This document shows, piece by piece, positions 51,801 to 59,102 of a DNA stretch of 64,000 bases (positions within the stretch are counted from its first letter, which is position 1; every line of letters starts with the position of its first letter). This DNA is from JAHEZL01 sp046074525 (GTDB lineage: Bacteria > Bacteroidota > Bacteroidia > Flavobacteriales_C > GCA-002722245): positions 25,984 to 89,983 of the forward strand of contig JBJTOK010000012.1 in assembly GCA_046074525.1 (NCBI GenBank), in the 5' to 3' direction. Made by a program: the position numbers and the translations under genes. The notes under the pieces are model-generated. The model was given only the letters and a program-made list of their open reading frames with translations, ran no database searches and was not told where the DNA came from.

Positions 51801-52468
51801 CTCGGACTTTTTGATGTTACCAAAACGAGTCCGCCTGTAGCATCTCCGTAACGTGCAGGCATACCACCGGTGATTACCGTAATTTGTTCAATACCTAGTT
51901 TTGGCATGCTGAAGGAGCTATGTACCTTAACACCATCCATAAAAATCAATGTACCGTCCTGACGGGCTCCCCTGATGTTCAGCTCATTGCTGCCATTGTC
52001 TTCAGAATAAACACCGGCAGTGGTTGAAGCAATAGCGCCGATGTTGTTCAATGGTGATTTGATGATGTCTTCAGCGGTTTTGGTACCTCCCGATTTGAAG
52101 TCGGGGTCAATCAATGGTACTTTGTATTTTTTAGTGACAACAATTTCTTTAGTAGATTTTTTCATGACAAAATCAAGGAAGGTGATTTTTTCAATGATGA
52201 TCTGAACACCCTCAGTCCTTTCTGTCTGAAACCCTAGTGAAGTAGCCATTACATCAAAAACTCCGGGGTTGAGGGGTTTGATGGTATATTCTCCCCGCTG
52301 ATTGGTTTGTCCCATGGAAACGGTTTCACCGTTCTTCTGAACACTTATAGTAACAAAGGGGAGAGCATTTCCGAGGTCATCTTTCACTGTTCCCTTGAGT
52401 GTGCCTGTTTGCGCCTGCACAGCAACTGGCAGCAAAAACAGCACAATGCGGAACAGTTTTTTAATCAT
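48833..52468 (-). CDS. TonB-dependent outer-membrane receptor with CarboxypepD_reg domain
   Basis: 1211 aa from the ATG at 52468 (MIKKLFRIVLFLLPVAVQAQ; the frame extends 11 codons further without need). Residues about 21-105 form a carboxypeptidase-regulatory-like beta-sandwich (GTLKGTVKDDLGNALPFVTI, GEYTIKPLNPGVFDVMATSL). A plug domain follows (GGTKTAEDIIKSPLNNIGAI, ELNIRGARQDGTLIFMDGVK, ITVITGGMPARYGDATGGLV), and the barrel ends in IKLGAIYNF. A classic SusC partner (SusD) is missing; instead a huge T9SS-type protein and a PorV-like protein follow in the operon. It imports a large or scarce substrate with TonB energy. Confidence 0.9.
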   Translation of the reverse strand: MIKKLFRIVLFLLPVAVQAQTGTLKGTVKDDLGNALPFVTISVQKNGETVSMGQTNQRGEYTIKPLNPGVFDVMATSLGFQTERTEGVQIIIEKITFLDFVMKKSTKEIVVTKKYKVPLIDPDFKSGGTKTAEDIIKSPLNNIGAIASTTAGVYSEDNGSNELNIRGARQDGTLIFMDGVKVHSSFSMPKLGIEQITVITGGMPARYGDATGGLVLVTSKSPSRKHEHGISYEGSVDGYNTHYMEFFFLGPLYRSKEKPLYIGYSLLGQANYSKDGNPSAVGNWKVKDDVLADLQQNPLAPNPSGQGTIRRSELLTSKDLEWQKAKQNSASKGFNLSSKIEIKPNKKTSLVLGGYSTYSTGHSFIQQYALLNPENNPMYTSFDWRAYARLTQKIGVQDEDLKEGDKKPLVKNMYYTLQVDYDKLKSSSMDDSHGRSLFDYGHIGSFETDKKKTYAYDSTGANGAGYYMQGWQDTRYGMVSAGNNTTASRYTQSYYELYSGFITGNYENYAQVQKGGALLNGDRPQHVYDIWYNTGRQSNGYSKSESSQFRLIGSIFADIKNHEVNAGFEFERRVQRSYSISPMGLWTLARQLGNAKNTELDKSNPIVHGDTIDYNRLYVPTLDGNGKIIKGFFENVRSKTVDATTDFVDTDNLTPQDLSLSMFNAGELLQTGNNALYSAYGYDYLGNSMSNSAAFGDFFNATDNNNALLRSVPAFQPIYMSGYIQDKFTFNDIIFNVGVRVDRYDANQMVPRDLYSLYPIKTAAEARALGMTIPSGIGDDYKVYINDQDATTKTVTGFRDENNKWYNAEGTLVSDPAVIASASSSGTITPYLKDPDANVKSSNFDFASSFKKYEAQFVVMPRLSFSFPISDEAMFFAHYDLLAQRPTESISRMNPLDYLFMENLIGGTINNPNLKPQKTTDYELGFAQRLSKSSALTISAFYREIKDMIQATPIRYAYPVNYITFDNIDFGTVKGLSANYDLRRIKNARLSVNYTLQFAEGTGSNAVSSLNILNSGAPNLRTIIPLDFDRRHNINLEVDYRYGREKNYDGPSWGRKILADFGVNFLLRTGSGTPYSRQSNITEDIALSKSQSRTLSGQINGSRLPWSFRIDVRADKNFIFKFGKENEKQKVTVLNVYVSVNNLLDTRNIINVYRYTGNPNDDGFLTAAVSQQEIDAKISRQSFIDLYSIAINSPNNYSLPRLIKLGAIYNF

Positions 52469-52536
52469 GCAGGGCGTCTTTTCTTTTTTTGAGACGACCA
52501 AATATAATAAAATGGCCGTGCCTTAAAAAAAAACAA

Positions 52537-55500
52537 TTATTCGTCGCCCAATACCGTAATGAATCCTGTTTTACTGTAGTCGTGAATAGAGAGGACGTAA
52601 TAGTAAGTTCCGGGTTTTACCGCCTGCATGTTTTGATGATTTCTTCCATCCCAGCATTTGCCATAGGCATAGCTGTCGTCGCTGTACATCAGGAGTCCCC
52701 AGCGATCATAAATCTTCAATGAAACACAGCCCTGGAATTCATCTTTTACATCAACGCTGAAGCATTCGTTAATGCCGTCATTGTTCAGTGTCATCACATT
52801 TCCATTGGTGATGCTTACTGCATCAAAGATACTTTTGATATTGAGTGGTAAACTCATCGTATCACTGCACAAGCCATTGTTGGTGACGATTAATTGGGTC
52901 ACTACATTTTTCCCGAAAGGATAAGTGTGTTGAGGCACTTTTTCGGTAGAGGTACTGCCATCACCATAAATCCACAACTGGGAATCGGCATTGATGGAGG
53001 TATTGGTGAATTCGGTGCGGTATCCTTCACAGCCCGGTGTTTGATTCACTACCGAGAAAATGGCTGTAGGGACAATATTCAGTGTGATATCGAAAGAAGC
53101 TGTGTCGGTACAATTATATGAATCCGTGACTTCAACATAGTAAGTGGTTGGCGATGTTGGTGTTGCAGTAGGATTAGCAATAGCACTATCATTGAGGCTT
53201 TTTGTTGGCCACCAGTGGTACTTCACTCCGCCTTTTGCCCAAAGATTGATACTACTGCCTTCGCAAATCAGTGTGTTGTTCAATGTAGAAATCACAGGTA
53301 AAGGATGCACACTCACGTGAACAGTATCTTTCTTCTTGCAGCCTTTAATGTCAGTCACCTGCAGTACATAATCCCTTGTTTGCAAAGGGAAAGCCAAAGG
53401 ATTCTTAATGGTAGAATCGCTCAATCCTATAGATGGTTTCCATAAATAAGAAACACCTCCGGATGCCTGGAGCTGAATAGTATCGTTGATGCATAAACCT
53501 GTGTCTAATCCGGCATTGGCAATAGGCAGAAGATTGACTTTTATTACAATACTATCGGTGTTTTCACACGAAAAAATATCAGTTCCCAAGACTTTGTAAA
53601 CAGTATTTTGTTTGGGAAACACCAAAGGATTGGCAATGTTTGTTGATGTGATGTTGGTAGCTGGTGTCCAAAGATAATTCGCAGCGCCTGTGGCCGTCAA
53701 CTGTAAACTATCTCCAAAGCAGATTTCAGTATTTAATCCTGCATCAACATTAGGCAATTGATGCACGGTCACTACTACCGAATCGATACCGCCACAGGTG
53801 TCGTTTTGGGTGAGTAGATAATATGTTGTAGTAATCGCCGGACTCGCCATTGGGTTCGCGCTATGGGCATCGCTCAGTCCTGTAGCGGGAATCCAGGTAT
53901 AAGTTGTTCCCGGAGGGGCGCTTGGAGTACCACCTATCTGCACGCTGTCCATGCGGCAAATACTGGTGTCGGGACCGGCGCTGGTAGGTACTGTTCCGGT
54001 AGAATTTACAAAAACACTATCGAGGTTTTTACAGCCGTTCGCATCAGTAACATCCAGGTAATAGTATCTTGGGAAAAGTGGCCAAACTACAGGATTGTAA
54101 ATGTTGATGGCGGAAATCTGCAGGTTGGGCGACCACTTGTAAGACGCACCATTGCTCACAGCGAAGAGTTGTATGGAGTCGCCCGGGCAAACATACACAT
54201 TGCTGTCGCCAGCATTAGGTAAAGGATATACCATAATTTGGATGGAGTCTTTATTGATACATCCATTGGTTCCTGTGGCTGTGATATGATATTTGTAGAA
54301 ATCGGTTGTAGAGTTATTGTTTTCCAAAGTCAGCAATGGATTGGAAATTGCAATAGAACTCAAACCTTTGGCAGGTGTCCAGAGATAAGTTGCTACCGCA
54401 GGATTGGTTGCTCCACCTATCTGTATGGTATCACTCGAGCAGAAAGCCTTGTTGTTGCCGGCATCCACTACAGGGAGCGGGCGCACTGTTACATGTATTG
54501 TGTCACGCGAAATACAGCCCTTTAGCGATACAGTAAGAAAGTAAGAGCTTACTGTATTGGACAGTGTATTGTTGGTCAGAGTAACAACAGGGTTGGCGAC
54601 GGTGGCACTGGATAAACCGGTGGCCGGCGACCAGGAATAACTGTAGTTGGCTGCTCCTGCCGATCCTATTGTTGAAGGAATCCCTGAACAGATGCTGATG
54701 TCGGGCCCGGCATTGGCATCAGGATTAGCTAGCACTGTAATGCCTTTTGTGATAGAGGTAGTATGGCAGCCATCAATATTAATGAATACCGAAACTGTAT
54801 AGTTTCCTGGTGCGGAGAATTTATGTGCAGGATTAATCTGTGATGAGAAATTGGAAAAACCTGAGGCCGGATCACCAAAATCCCACGATGCCGAAACAAC
54901 GGATTGGGCGCTAAGGATATTGAAGGTATAGCTGTCTTCGGGACAAAGTCCTGGAGTAGCTGTGATACTTATGCTTCCGGGTACTACGGCACTGCTCACC
55001 AGCACGTCGTTGGGCAATTCCCAGCCAGCTTTTTTGCTTCCTATGTACACAGCATTGTGATTGTAATTGGTGCCCGTTCCCAATACATCCGGATTTTTGA
55101 TTGCGCCGAGGTAACTGCTTTCATCGTCGGTGCAATAAATCACACCATTGGTATGTCTGCGCATAGAGCCCCATGCTCGTGACGATCCGCTGATTTTTTG
55201 TGAGGTGCTCCATATGAGTGAAGGTGTGGCCATCGACATATTCAATTGAGAAATACCTGCATTAGTACAATTACTTCCGAAGAAGCAGGCCGAACTCACA
55301 TAAGCAAAATTGCCACTGGCTGAAAATTCACAGCCGTGGGGCTGAGGAAATTTGTTGGAAGAGTAAGTGTTGCTCACCACGCCGGTGGCATTGTTGAAGT
55401 CGGACAGAGTGATGAGATCCATGAACTCTACAGCAGTAAGTATTTTATCTCCTTTAGGGGAGATTTTAATGTCGCCATGACCCGAGGTATGTGAGGGCCC

Positions 55501-56091
55501 GGAATAACTGATTACTGCTGAGCTAGAAACGCCTGAAGCAGTGACTAAAAATGCGTTGAAGCGGTCGTTATTGTTTTCATGACTGATTACCCAGGCATCT
55601 TGTCCGTTGGCATGGCGCGTCACTGTGATTTTCTGTGTGCCACCACTGGTTAATAAAATGTTCTTGGAGGATACGTCGCCCAGTCCGCCGTTTGCCGCCA
55701 TATTCACAGTGGAGTAATTTAAACCCTCTTCATCGGAAGCTGTGAAAATATAATAGATCGTACTGCTGTTAGGGCGTTTGACGATGAGTGCCGACTGAGT
55801 GGAAAAGTCGTCGCCCTTCAATCCAAAACCATTGCTCATCTGTTGGTTGTTTTTGTTCCACACAGAGCTGCCGTTAGTATAAAAAAGCAGGTTGCCGTTA
55901 CAATCGGCAATCGAGGCGGAGCCTTCTGTACTGAACATGGCACTTCCCGATTTTGATAACGGATTGCCGCTGTTGAAGTCGAGAGCAGCACCATTTCCAA
56001 AGTACCATTGATTGTACTCTCCCTGCGCATAAAGAGAGGCGCTACAAATTGTTAGTATCAACAGAAGGAGATATGGTATTATTTTTTTCAA
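52537..56091 (-). CDS. Giant surface protein with tandem PKD/Ig-like repeats and type B T9SS domain
   Basis: 1184 aa with a signal peptide (MKKIIPYLLLLILTICSASLYA). Residues about 25-380 form a beta-propeller-like N-terminal region; a PKD module follows (SASWDFGDPASGFSNFSSQ), then about eight Ig-like repeats of roughly 70-80 residues, each with a P-L-P-x-x-D/N-A-G start, a C...D-x-I/L-Q-L core and Y-x-W-x-P (examples VDAGLNTEICFGDSLQLTA, NAGLDTGLCINDTIQLQA). The last ~100 residues (NDGINECFSVDVKDEF, KIYDRWGLLMYSDDSY, VKPGTYYYVLSIHDYSK) are the gliding-motility-associated type B (CHU_C-type) T9SS signal. A likely adhesin on the cell surface. It has its own transcript, separated by 35 bp from the TonB receptor start. 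Confidence 0.85.
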   Translation of the reverse strand: MKKIIPYLLLLILTICSASLYAQGEYNQWYFGNGAALDFNSGNPLSKSGSAMFSTEGSASIADCNGNLLFYTNGSSVWNKNNQQMSNGFGLKGDDFSTQSALIVKRPNSSTIYYIFTASDEEGLNYSTVNMAANGGLGDVSSKNILLTSGGTQKITVTRHANGQDAWVISHENNNDRFNAFLVTASGVSSSAVISYSGPSHTSGHGDIKISPKGDKILTAVEFMDLITLSDFNNATGVVSNTYSSNKFPQPHGCEFSASGNFAYVSSACFFGSNCTNAGISQLNMSMATPSLIWSTSQKISGSSRAWGSMRRHTNGVIYCTDDESSYLGAIKNPDVLGTGTNYNHNAVYIGSKKAGWELPNDVLVSSAVVPGSISITATPGLCPEDSYTFNILSAQSVVSASWDFGDPASGFSNFSSQINPAHKFSAPGNYTVSVFINIDGCHTTSITKGITVLANPDANAGPDISICSGIPSTIGSAGAANYSYSWSPATGLSSATVANPVVTLTNNTLSNTVSSYFLTVSLKGCISRDTIHVTVRPLPVVDAGNNKAFCSSDTIQIGGATNPAVATYLWTPAKGLSSIAISNPLLTLENNNSTTDFYKYHITATGTNGCINKDSIQIMVYPLPNAGDSNVYVCPGDSIQLFAVSNGASYKWSPNLQISAINIYNPVVWPLFPRYYYLDVTDANGCKNLDSVFVNSTGTVPTSAGPDTSICRMDSVQIGGTPSAPPGTTYTWIPATGLSDAHSANPMASPAITTTYYLLTQNDTCGGIDSVVVTVHQLPNVDAGLNTEICFGDSLQLTATGAANYLWTPATNITSTNIANPLVFPKQNTVYKVLGTDIFSCENTDSIVIKVNLLPIANAGLDTGLCINDTIQLQASGGVSYLWKPSIGLSDSTIKNPLAFPLQTRDYVLQVTDIKGCKKKDTVHVSVHPLPVISTLNNTLICEGSSINLWAKGGVKYHWWPTKSLNDSAIANPTATPTSPTTYYVEVTDSYNCTDTASFDITLNIVPTAIFSVVNQTPGCEGYRTEFTNTSINADSQLWIYGDGSTSTEKVPQHTYPFGKNVVTQLIVTNNGLCSDTMSLPLNIKSIFDAVSITNGNVMTLNNDGINECFSVDVKDEFQGCVSLKIYDRWGLLMYSDDSYAYGKCWDGRNHQNMQAVKPGTYYYVLSIHDYSKTGFITVLGDE

Positions 56092-56257
56092 TTCATTCGG
56101 GTAGGTTAGTACACTTTACTTTATTCAAGACGTATGATCTGCAAAAATGATGCTTTGTTACAGGAAAAATGAAATAAACGAAAAAAAATGTGGCATGGTA
56201 TTCGTAATATGAAAAACACTTCCCTTTTACAACCCTTGTTAAGTTTTATGTGCCTCA

Positions 56258-56286
56258 AAAAAGTCCCGCTCCCAGCGGGACTTTTT
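56258..56286. terminator. Strong hairpin between the surface protein and the aminotransferase
   Basis: AAAAAGTCCCGCT (56258-56270), loop CCC, AGCGGGACTTTTT (56274-56286): a perfect 13-bp stem with A/T runs on both sides. It lies just downstream of the aminotransferase stop (56343) on the minus strand and about 170 nt before the start of the 1184-aa gene. A second 7-bp hairpin (GCCGCTC/GAGCGGC, 56302-56320) lies next to it. No coding content is seen in 56092-56342. Confidence 0.8.
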
Positions 56287-56342
56287 CAGTTTTGACCGCA
56301 TGCCGCTCTAGTTGAGCGGCGGCGCAGAGTGAGTTTTTGAGT

Positions 56343-57542
56343 CTAGAGGGTCTTTCCTGGATATTGCTGCAGAGCGAGTTCTAAACAGGTCATGGCTTTA
56401 GTCAAAGCATCCTGATTAAGAACATAGGCCATCCTTACTTCCTGTTCGCCCATGCCTGGGGTGGAATAAAATCCATTGCCTGGTGCTAGCATTACGGTTT
56501 CTTTATTGTGCTGGAAATCGGTGAGTAGCCATTTACAGAATTTATCGGCGCTGTCCACCGGTAGTTTAGCCATGATATAGAAAGCTCCCGACGGTTTGGA
56601 AAAAACCACGCCTTTCATTTTCGATAAGGCGTTACACAATATCTCTCTTCTTTTGATGTATTCACTCTTCACACTGTCGAAATATTCCTGGTCGGTATCC
56701 AAAGCAGCTTCGCCTGCGATTTGCCCGTAAGTAGGCGGACTCAATCGTGCCTGAGCGAATTTCAACGCGGTTTCGATCACCGATTTATTGCGCGATATCA
56801 GCGTTCCTATTCTTGCGCCGCACATGCTGTAGCGCTTGGAGATAGAATCAATCAATATCACGTTGTCTTCCACTCCTTCCAGCTGCATTACCGAGAAAGG
56901 AGTAGCCTGTTCGTAGCAGAATTCGCGATACACTTCATCAGCAAAGAGGAACATATCGTGTTTTTTTACGAGTTCCTTCAATTGCTCCAGCTCTTCGCGT
57001 GAATATATTTTTCCTGTCGGATTTCCCGGATTGCAAAGCATGATGGCCTTGGTCTTCGGTGAAATGTAATTTTCAAAAGTTGAGATCGGAGGCAGTGCAA
57101 AATTGTCTTCAATCTTTGTTGGAATGGTTTTAATAGAAGCGCTTGCTGCTTTTGCAAAGCTGATGTAATTGGCATAAAAAGGCTCAGGCACCAGTACTTC
57201 GTCGCCCGGGTTCAGGCACACAAGGAAGCCAATCAAAATCGCTTCCGATCCGCCGGAGGTAATGATGATGTCTTCTGTGGATAAACCGATGCTGAACTTG
57301 CTGTAATATTCCACGAGCTTGGTGCGGAAACTAAGATTCCCTGCAGAGTGGCTATACTCCAGAACTTTGAGATCTGCATTTTGAACAGCCTTTAAGGCAA
57401 TTTCAGGAGTAGGGATGTCGGGCTGACCGATATTCAAAAAATGTACATGTACTCCCTTGCGCTGCGCGGCTTCGGCGAGCGGAGCCAGCTTACGTATCGG
57501 AGACAGTGTAATTTCTTTTCCTCTTTCTGAAATCTTTATCAT
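56343..57542 (-). CDS. Class I/II PLP-dependent aminotransferase (aspartate aminotransferase-like)
   Basis: 399 aa, fold type I PLP enzyme. Motifs are NIGQPDIPTPEIALKAV, the glycine loop TSGGSEAILIGF, CNPGNPTGKIYSREEL, DEVYREFCYE and the PLP lysine in DSISKRYSMCGARIG. C-terminal LAPGNGFYSTPGMGEQEVRMAYV binds the substrate carboxylate through the Arg. Close to bacterial aspartate aminotransferases of subgroup I gamma and related keto-acid transaminases; the exact amino acid is not certain. It ends before a strong terminator and shows no operon partner. Confidence 0.9.
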   Translation of the reverse strand: MIKISERGKEITLSPIRKLAPLAEAAQRKGVHVHFLNIGQPDIPTPEIALKAVQNADLKVLEYSHSAGNLSFRTKLVEYYSKFSIGLSTEDIIITSGGSEAILIGFLVCLNPGDEVLVPEPFYANYISFAKAASASIKTIPTKIEDNFALPPISTFENYISPKTKAIMLCNPGNPTGKIYSREELEQLKELVKKHDMFLFADEVYREFCYEQATPFSVMQLEGVEDNVILIDSISKRYSMCGARIGTLISRNKSVIETALKFAQARLSPPTYGQIAGEAALDTDQEYFDSVKSEYIKRREILCNALSKMKGVVFSKPSGAFYIMAKLPVDSADKFCKWLLTDFQHNKETVMLAPGNGFYSTPGMGEQEVRMAYVLNQDALTKAMTCLELALQQYPGKTL

Positions 57543-57607
57543 AAATGCGTTTTATTCAAGGGAGCCAAATTTCTTATTTTTTTTCGTCATTCCGAATTAA
57601 TACAAAT

Positions 57608-57640
57608 AAAAAACCCTCCGATTTTCGGAGGGCTTTTCTG
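57608..57640 (-). terminator. Terminator of the DUF1573 cluster
   Basis: CCCTCCGA (57614-57621), loop TTT, TCGGAGGG (57625-57632), with flanking A and T tracts; on the minus strand the T run TTTTTATTTG follows. It comes 45 nt after the last DUF1573 gene. Confidence 0.75.
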
Positions 57641-57684
57641 TAAGTAAGATATAATCTGTGAAAAATTGAACTTTGCGAACGTTC

Positions 57685-58134
57685 TTATTGGGCTGTTGGA
57701 CCTGATTTTTTTTCTGGTAAGCCGGTTTCTGCGGGCTCTACTGTACCGTGAATTTTCAATACTATTGTTCCGTTGCCTGCATTCGACATAACAGTCACTG
57801 TTTTTGTGAAGGTCCCCAAACGGTTGGTGTCGTATCTTACCTGCATTTCACCTTTTTCTCCTGGCATGATTGGCTCAGTCGGACAAGTTGGAACTGTACA
57901 TCCGCAAGATCCCTGGCAAGTGGTGATGATCAATGGTGTTTTTCCAGTATTGGTGAATTTTACTGTTCTGAAAGGATCTGAACCTTGCTTGATGGTTCCG
58001 AAGTCGATGTCTAAAGTCTGGAATTCAATTTTCGGTGCTTTAGGATCTGGTGCAGGTTGTGTGCCGTCAGTTTGTGCGAATCCGCTGATGGCAGCGCTCA
58101 TTAGAAGTACAAAGGATAAGATTAACTTTTTCAT
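57685..58134 (-). CDS. DUF1573 protein (with Cys cluster)
   Basis: 149 aa, signal peptide (MKKLILSFVLLMSAAISGFA), then one DUF1573 Ig-like domain starting IEFQTLDIDFGTIKQGSDPF. The typical cysteine cluster is present: TTCQGSCGCTVPTCPTEPI (C-x3-C-x-C-x4-C). The C-terminal strands (RYDTNRLGTFTKTVTVMSN) complete the fold, followed by a short charged tail that is unique among the three neighbours. DUF1573 proteins are abundant, secreted and uncharacterised; the cluster could bind metal or heme or form disulfides (inference). It is the most downstream of three paralogues, 94 nt after the second. Confidence 0.85.
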   Translation of the reverse strand: MKKLILSFVLLMSAAISGFAQTDGTQPAPDPKAPKIEFQTLDIDFGTIKQGSDPFRTVKFTNTGKTPLIITTCQGSCGCTVPTCPTEPIMPGEKGEMQVRYDTNRLGTFTKTVTVMSNAGNGTIVLKIHGTVEPAETGLPEKKSGPTAQ

Positions 58135-58228
58135 TTTTTTATTGTTTTGATTTCTTTTGTTATTTCAATGATTGTACCAAGATAGAGACGATTATTTCTT
58201 TTTCGTGTTAATGACTTGTTAACGTTTT

Positions 58229-58615
58229 TTATTCAATAATAACACCTCTGATTTTCAGATAGATATTTCCGGAGGAGTTGTTTGAAATAATGGTGATCAT
58301 ACGATTGAATTTCCCTGGCCTTCCCGTACTTTTTCGAACGGTGATCTCTCCCGTTTTCCCCGGAGCAATTGCTTCTGAGGAATAGGAGGAAATCATTATA
58401 TCGGAACCCGAGGAATTGCACATTACTATAACTAAGGGTGATTTTCCGGTGTTGGTAAAGCGAATTGATCTATACTCATCAGAGCCAACTTTGATGGTTC
58501 CGTAATCTACCACCGTGCTGTCAAAATGCATTACAGCAGCCATTGAATCGCTTTCGTTTTGCGCAAAAGCCGAGACCCCAGGTAGTAATAACAGTATGGA
58601 AAATAAGAGCTTCAT
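58229..58615 (-). CDS. DUF1573 paralogue lacking the Cys cluster
   Basis: 128 aa with a signal peptide (MKLLFSILLLLPGVSAFA). Same Ig-like plan as its two neighbours (VDYGTIKVGSDEYRSIRFTN, then IVMCNSSGSDIMISSYSSEAI), but only the first cysteine remains; the other three positions of C-x3-C-x-C-x4-C are Ser or other residues. Gly/Pro turns and the last strands (KFNRMITIISNNSSGNIYLK) are kept, so the fold should be intact while metal or disulfide function is lost. It overlaps the stop of the upstream paralogue by 1 nt (TGATG), so they are translated together. Confidence 0.8.
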   Translation of the reverse strand: MKLLFSILLLLPGVSAFAQNESDSMAAVMHFDSTVVDYGTIKVGSDEYRSIRFTNTGKSPLVIVMCNSSGSDIMISSYSSEAIAPGKTGEITVRKSTGRPGKFNRMITIISNNSSGNIYLKIRGVIIE

Positions 58616-58989
58616 CAGGGAGTGACTGTTCCTACCACATGCAGATATATATTGCCTCCCGCATTGTTGGATTTAATAGTGATCGTTTTATGGAATCTGC
58701 CGACAAGGTCGGTGTTGTAAACTACAGTGATTTCACTTGACTGGCCTGGTTGGATAGGGTCATGCGGACAAGAACCGACAGTGCAGGAACAAGAACCATC
58801 ACAGTGCACTATAATTAATGGTGATTTGCCCGCATTGGTAAATTTTACCTTTCTAGTTTTATCGGATCCCCTGGCAATGGTTCCATAATTCACAGTATCA
58901 CTTTCCAGCTTTAAAACAGGGGCATCAGTATCTTGCGCAAAAATGCTGGTACCAGTCACCAGCAAAAAGAAGAAGAGTATTTTTTTCAT
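58615..58989 (-). CDS. DUF1573 protein (with Cys cluster), first of three
   Basis: 124 aa, signal peptide (MKKILFFFLLVTGTSIFA), one DUF1573 domain (VNYGTIARGSDKTRKVKFTN, IVHCDGSCSCTVGSCPHDPI, VGRFHKTITIKSNNAGG). The full Cys pattern C-x3-C-x-C-x4-C is present with a His three residues before the acidic turn. Starts divergently from valS with about 110 bp between. The three paralogues share about the same length and arose by duplication. Confidence 0.85.
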   Translation of the reverse strand: MKKILFFFLLVTGTSIFAQDTDAPVLKLESDTVNYGTIARGSDKTRKVKFTNAGKSPLIIVHCDGSCSCTVGSCPHDPIQPGQSSEITVVYNTDLVGRFHKTITIKSNNAGGNIYLHVVGTVTP

Positions 58990-59074
58990 GCTTTGCGGAT
59001 TTGCTTTTTACGAAGCTATGCACCAACTCCACTTTTAGCTGTTAATGAGCTGTTAAACTTTCATTCACATTGTG

Positions 59075-59082
59075 TATTTTTG
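59075..59082 (+). promoter_or_regulatory. -7 element of valS
   Basis: TATTTTTG matches TAnnTTTG, 20 nt before the valS ATG at 59103. A TTA about 20 nt upstream may be the -33 element. Confidence 0.5.
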
Positions 59083-59102
59083 TCGCTCAAAATTTTTTTC
59101 AC

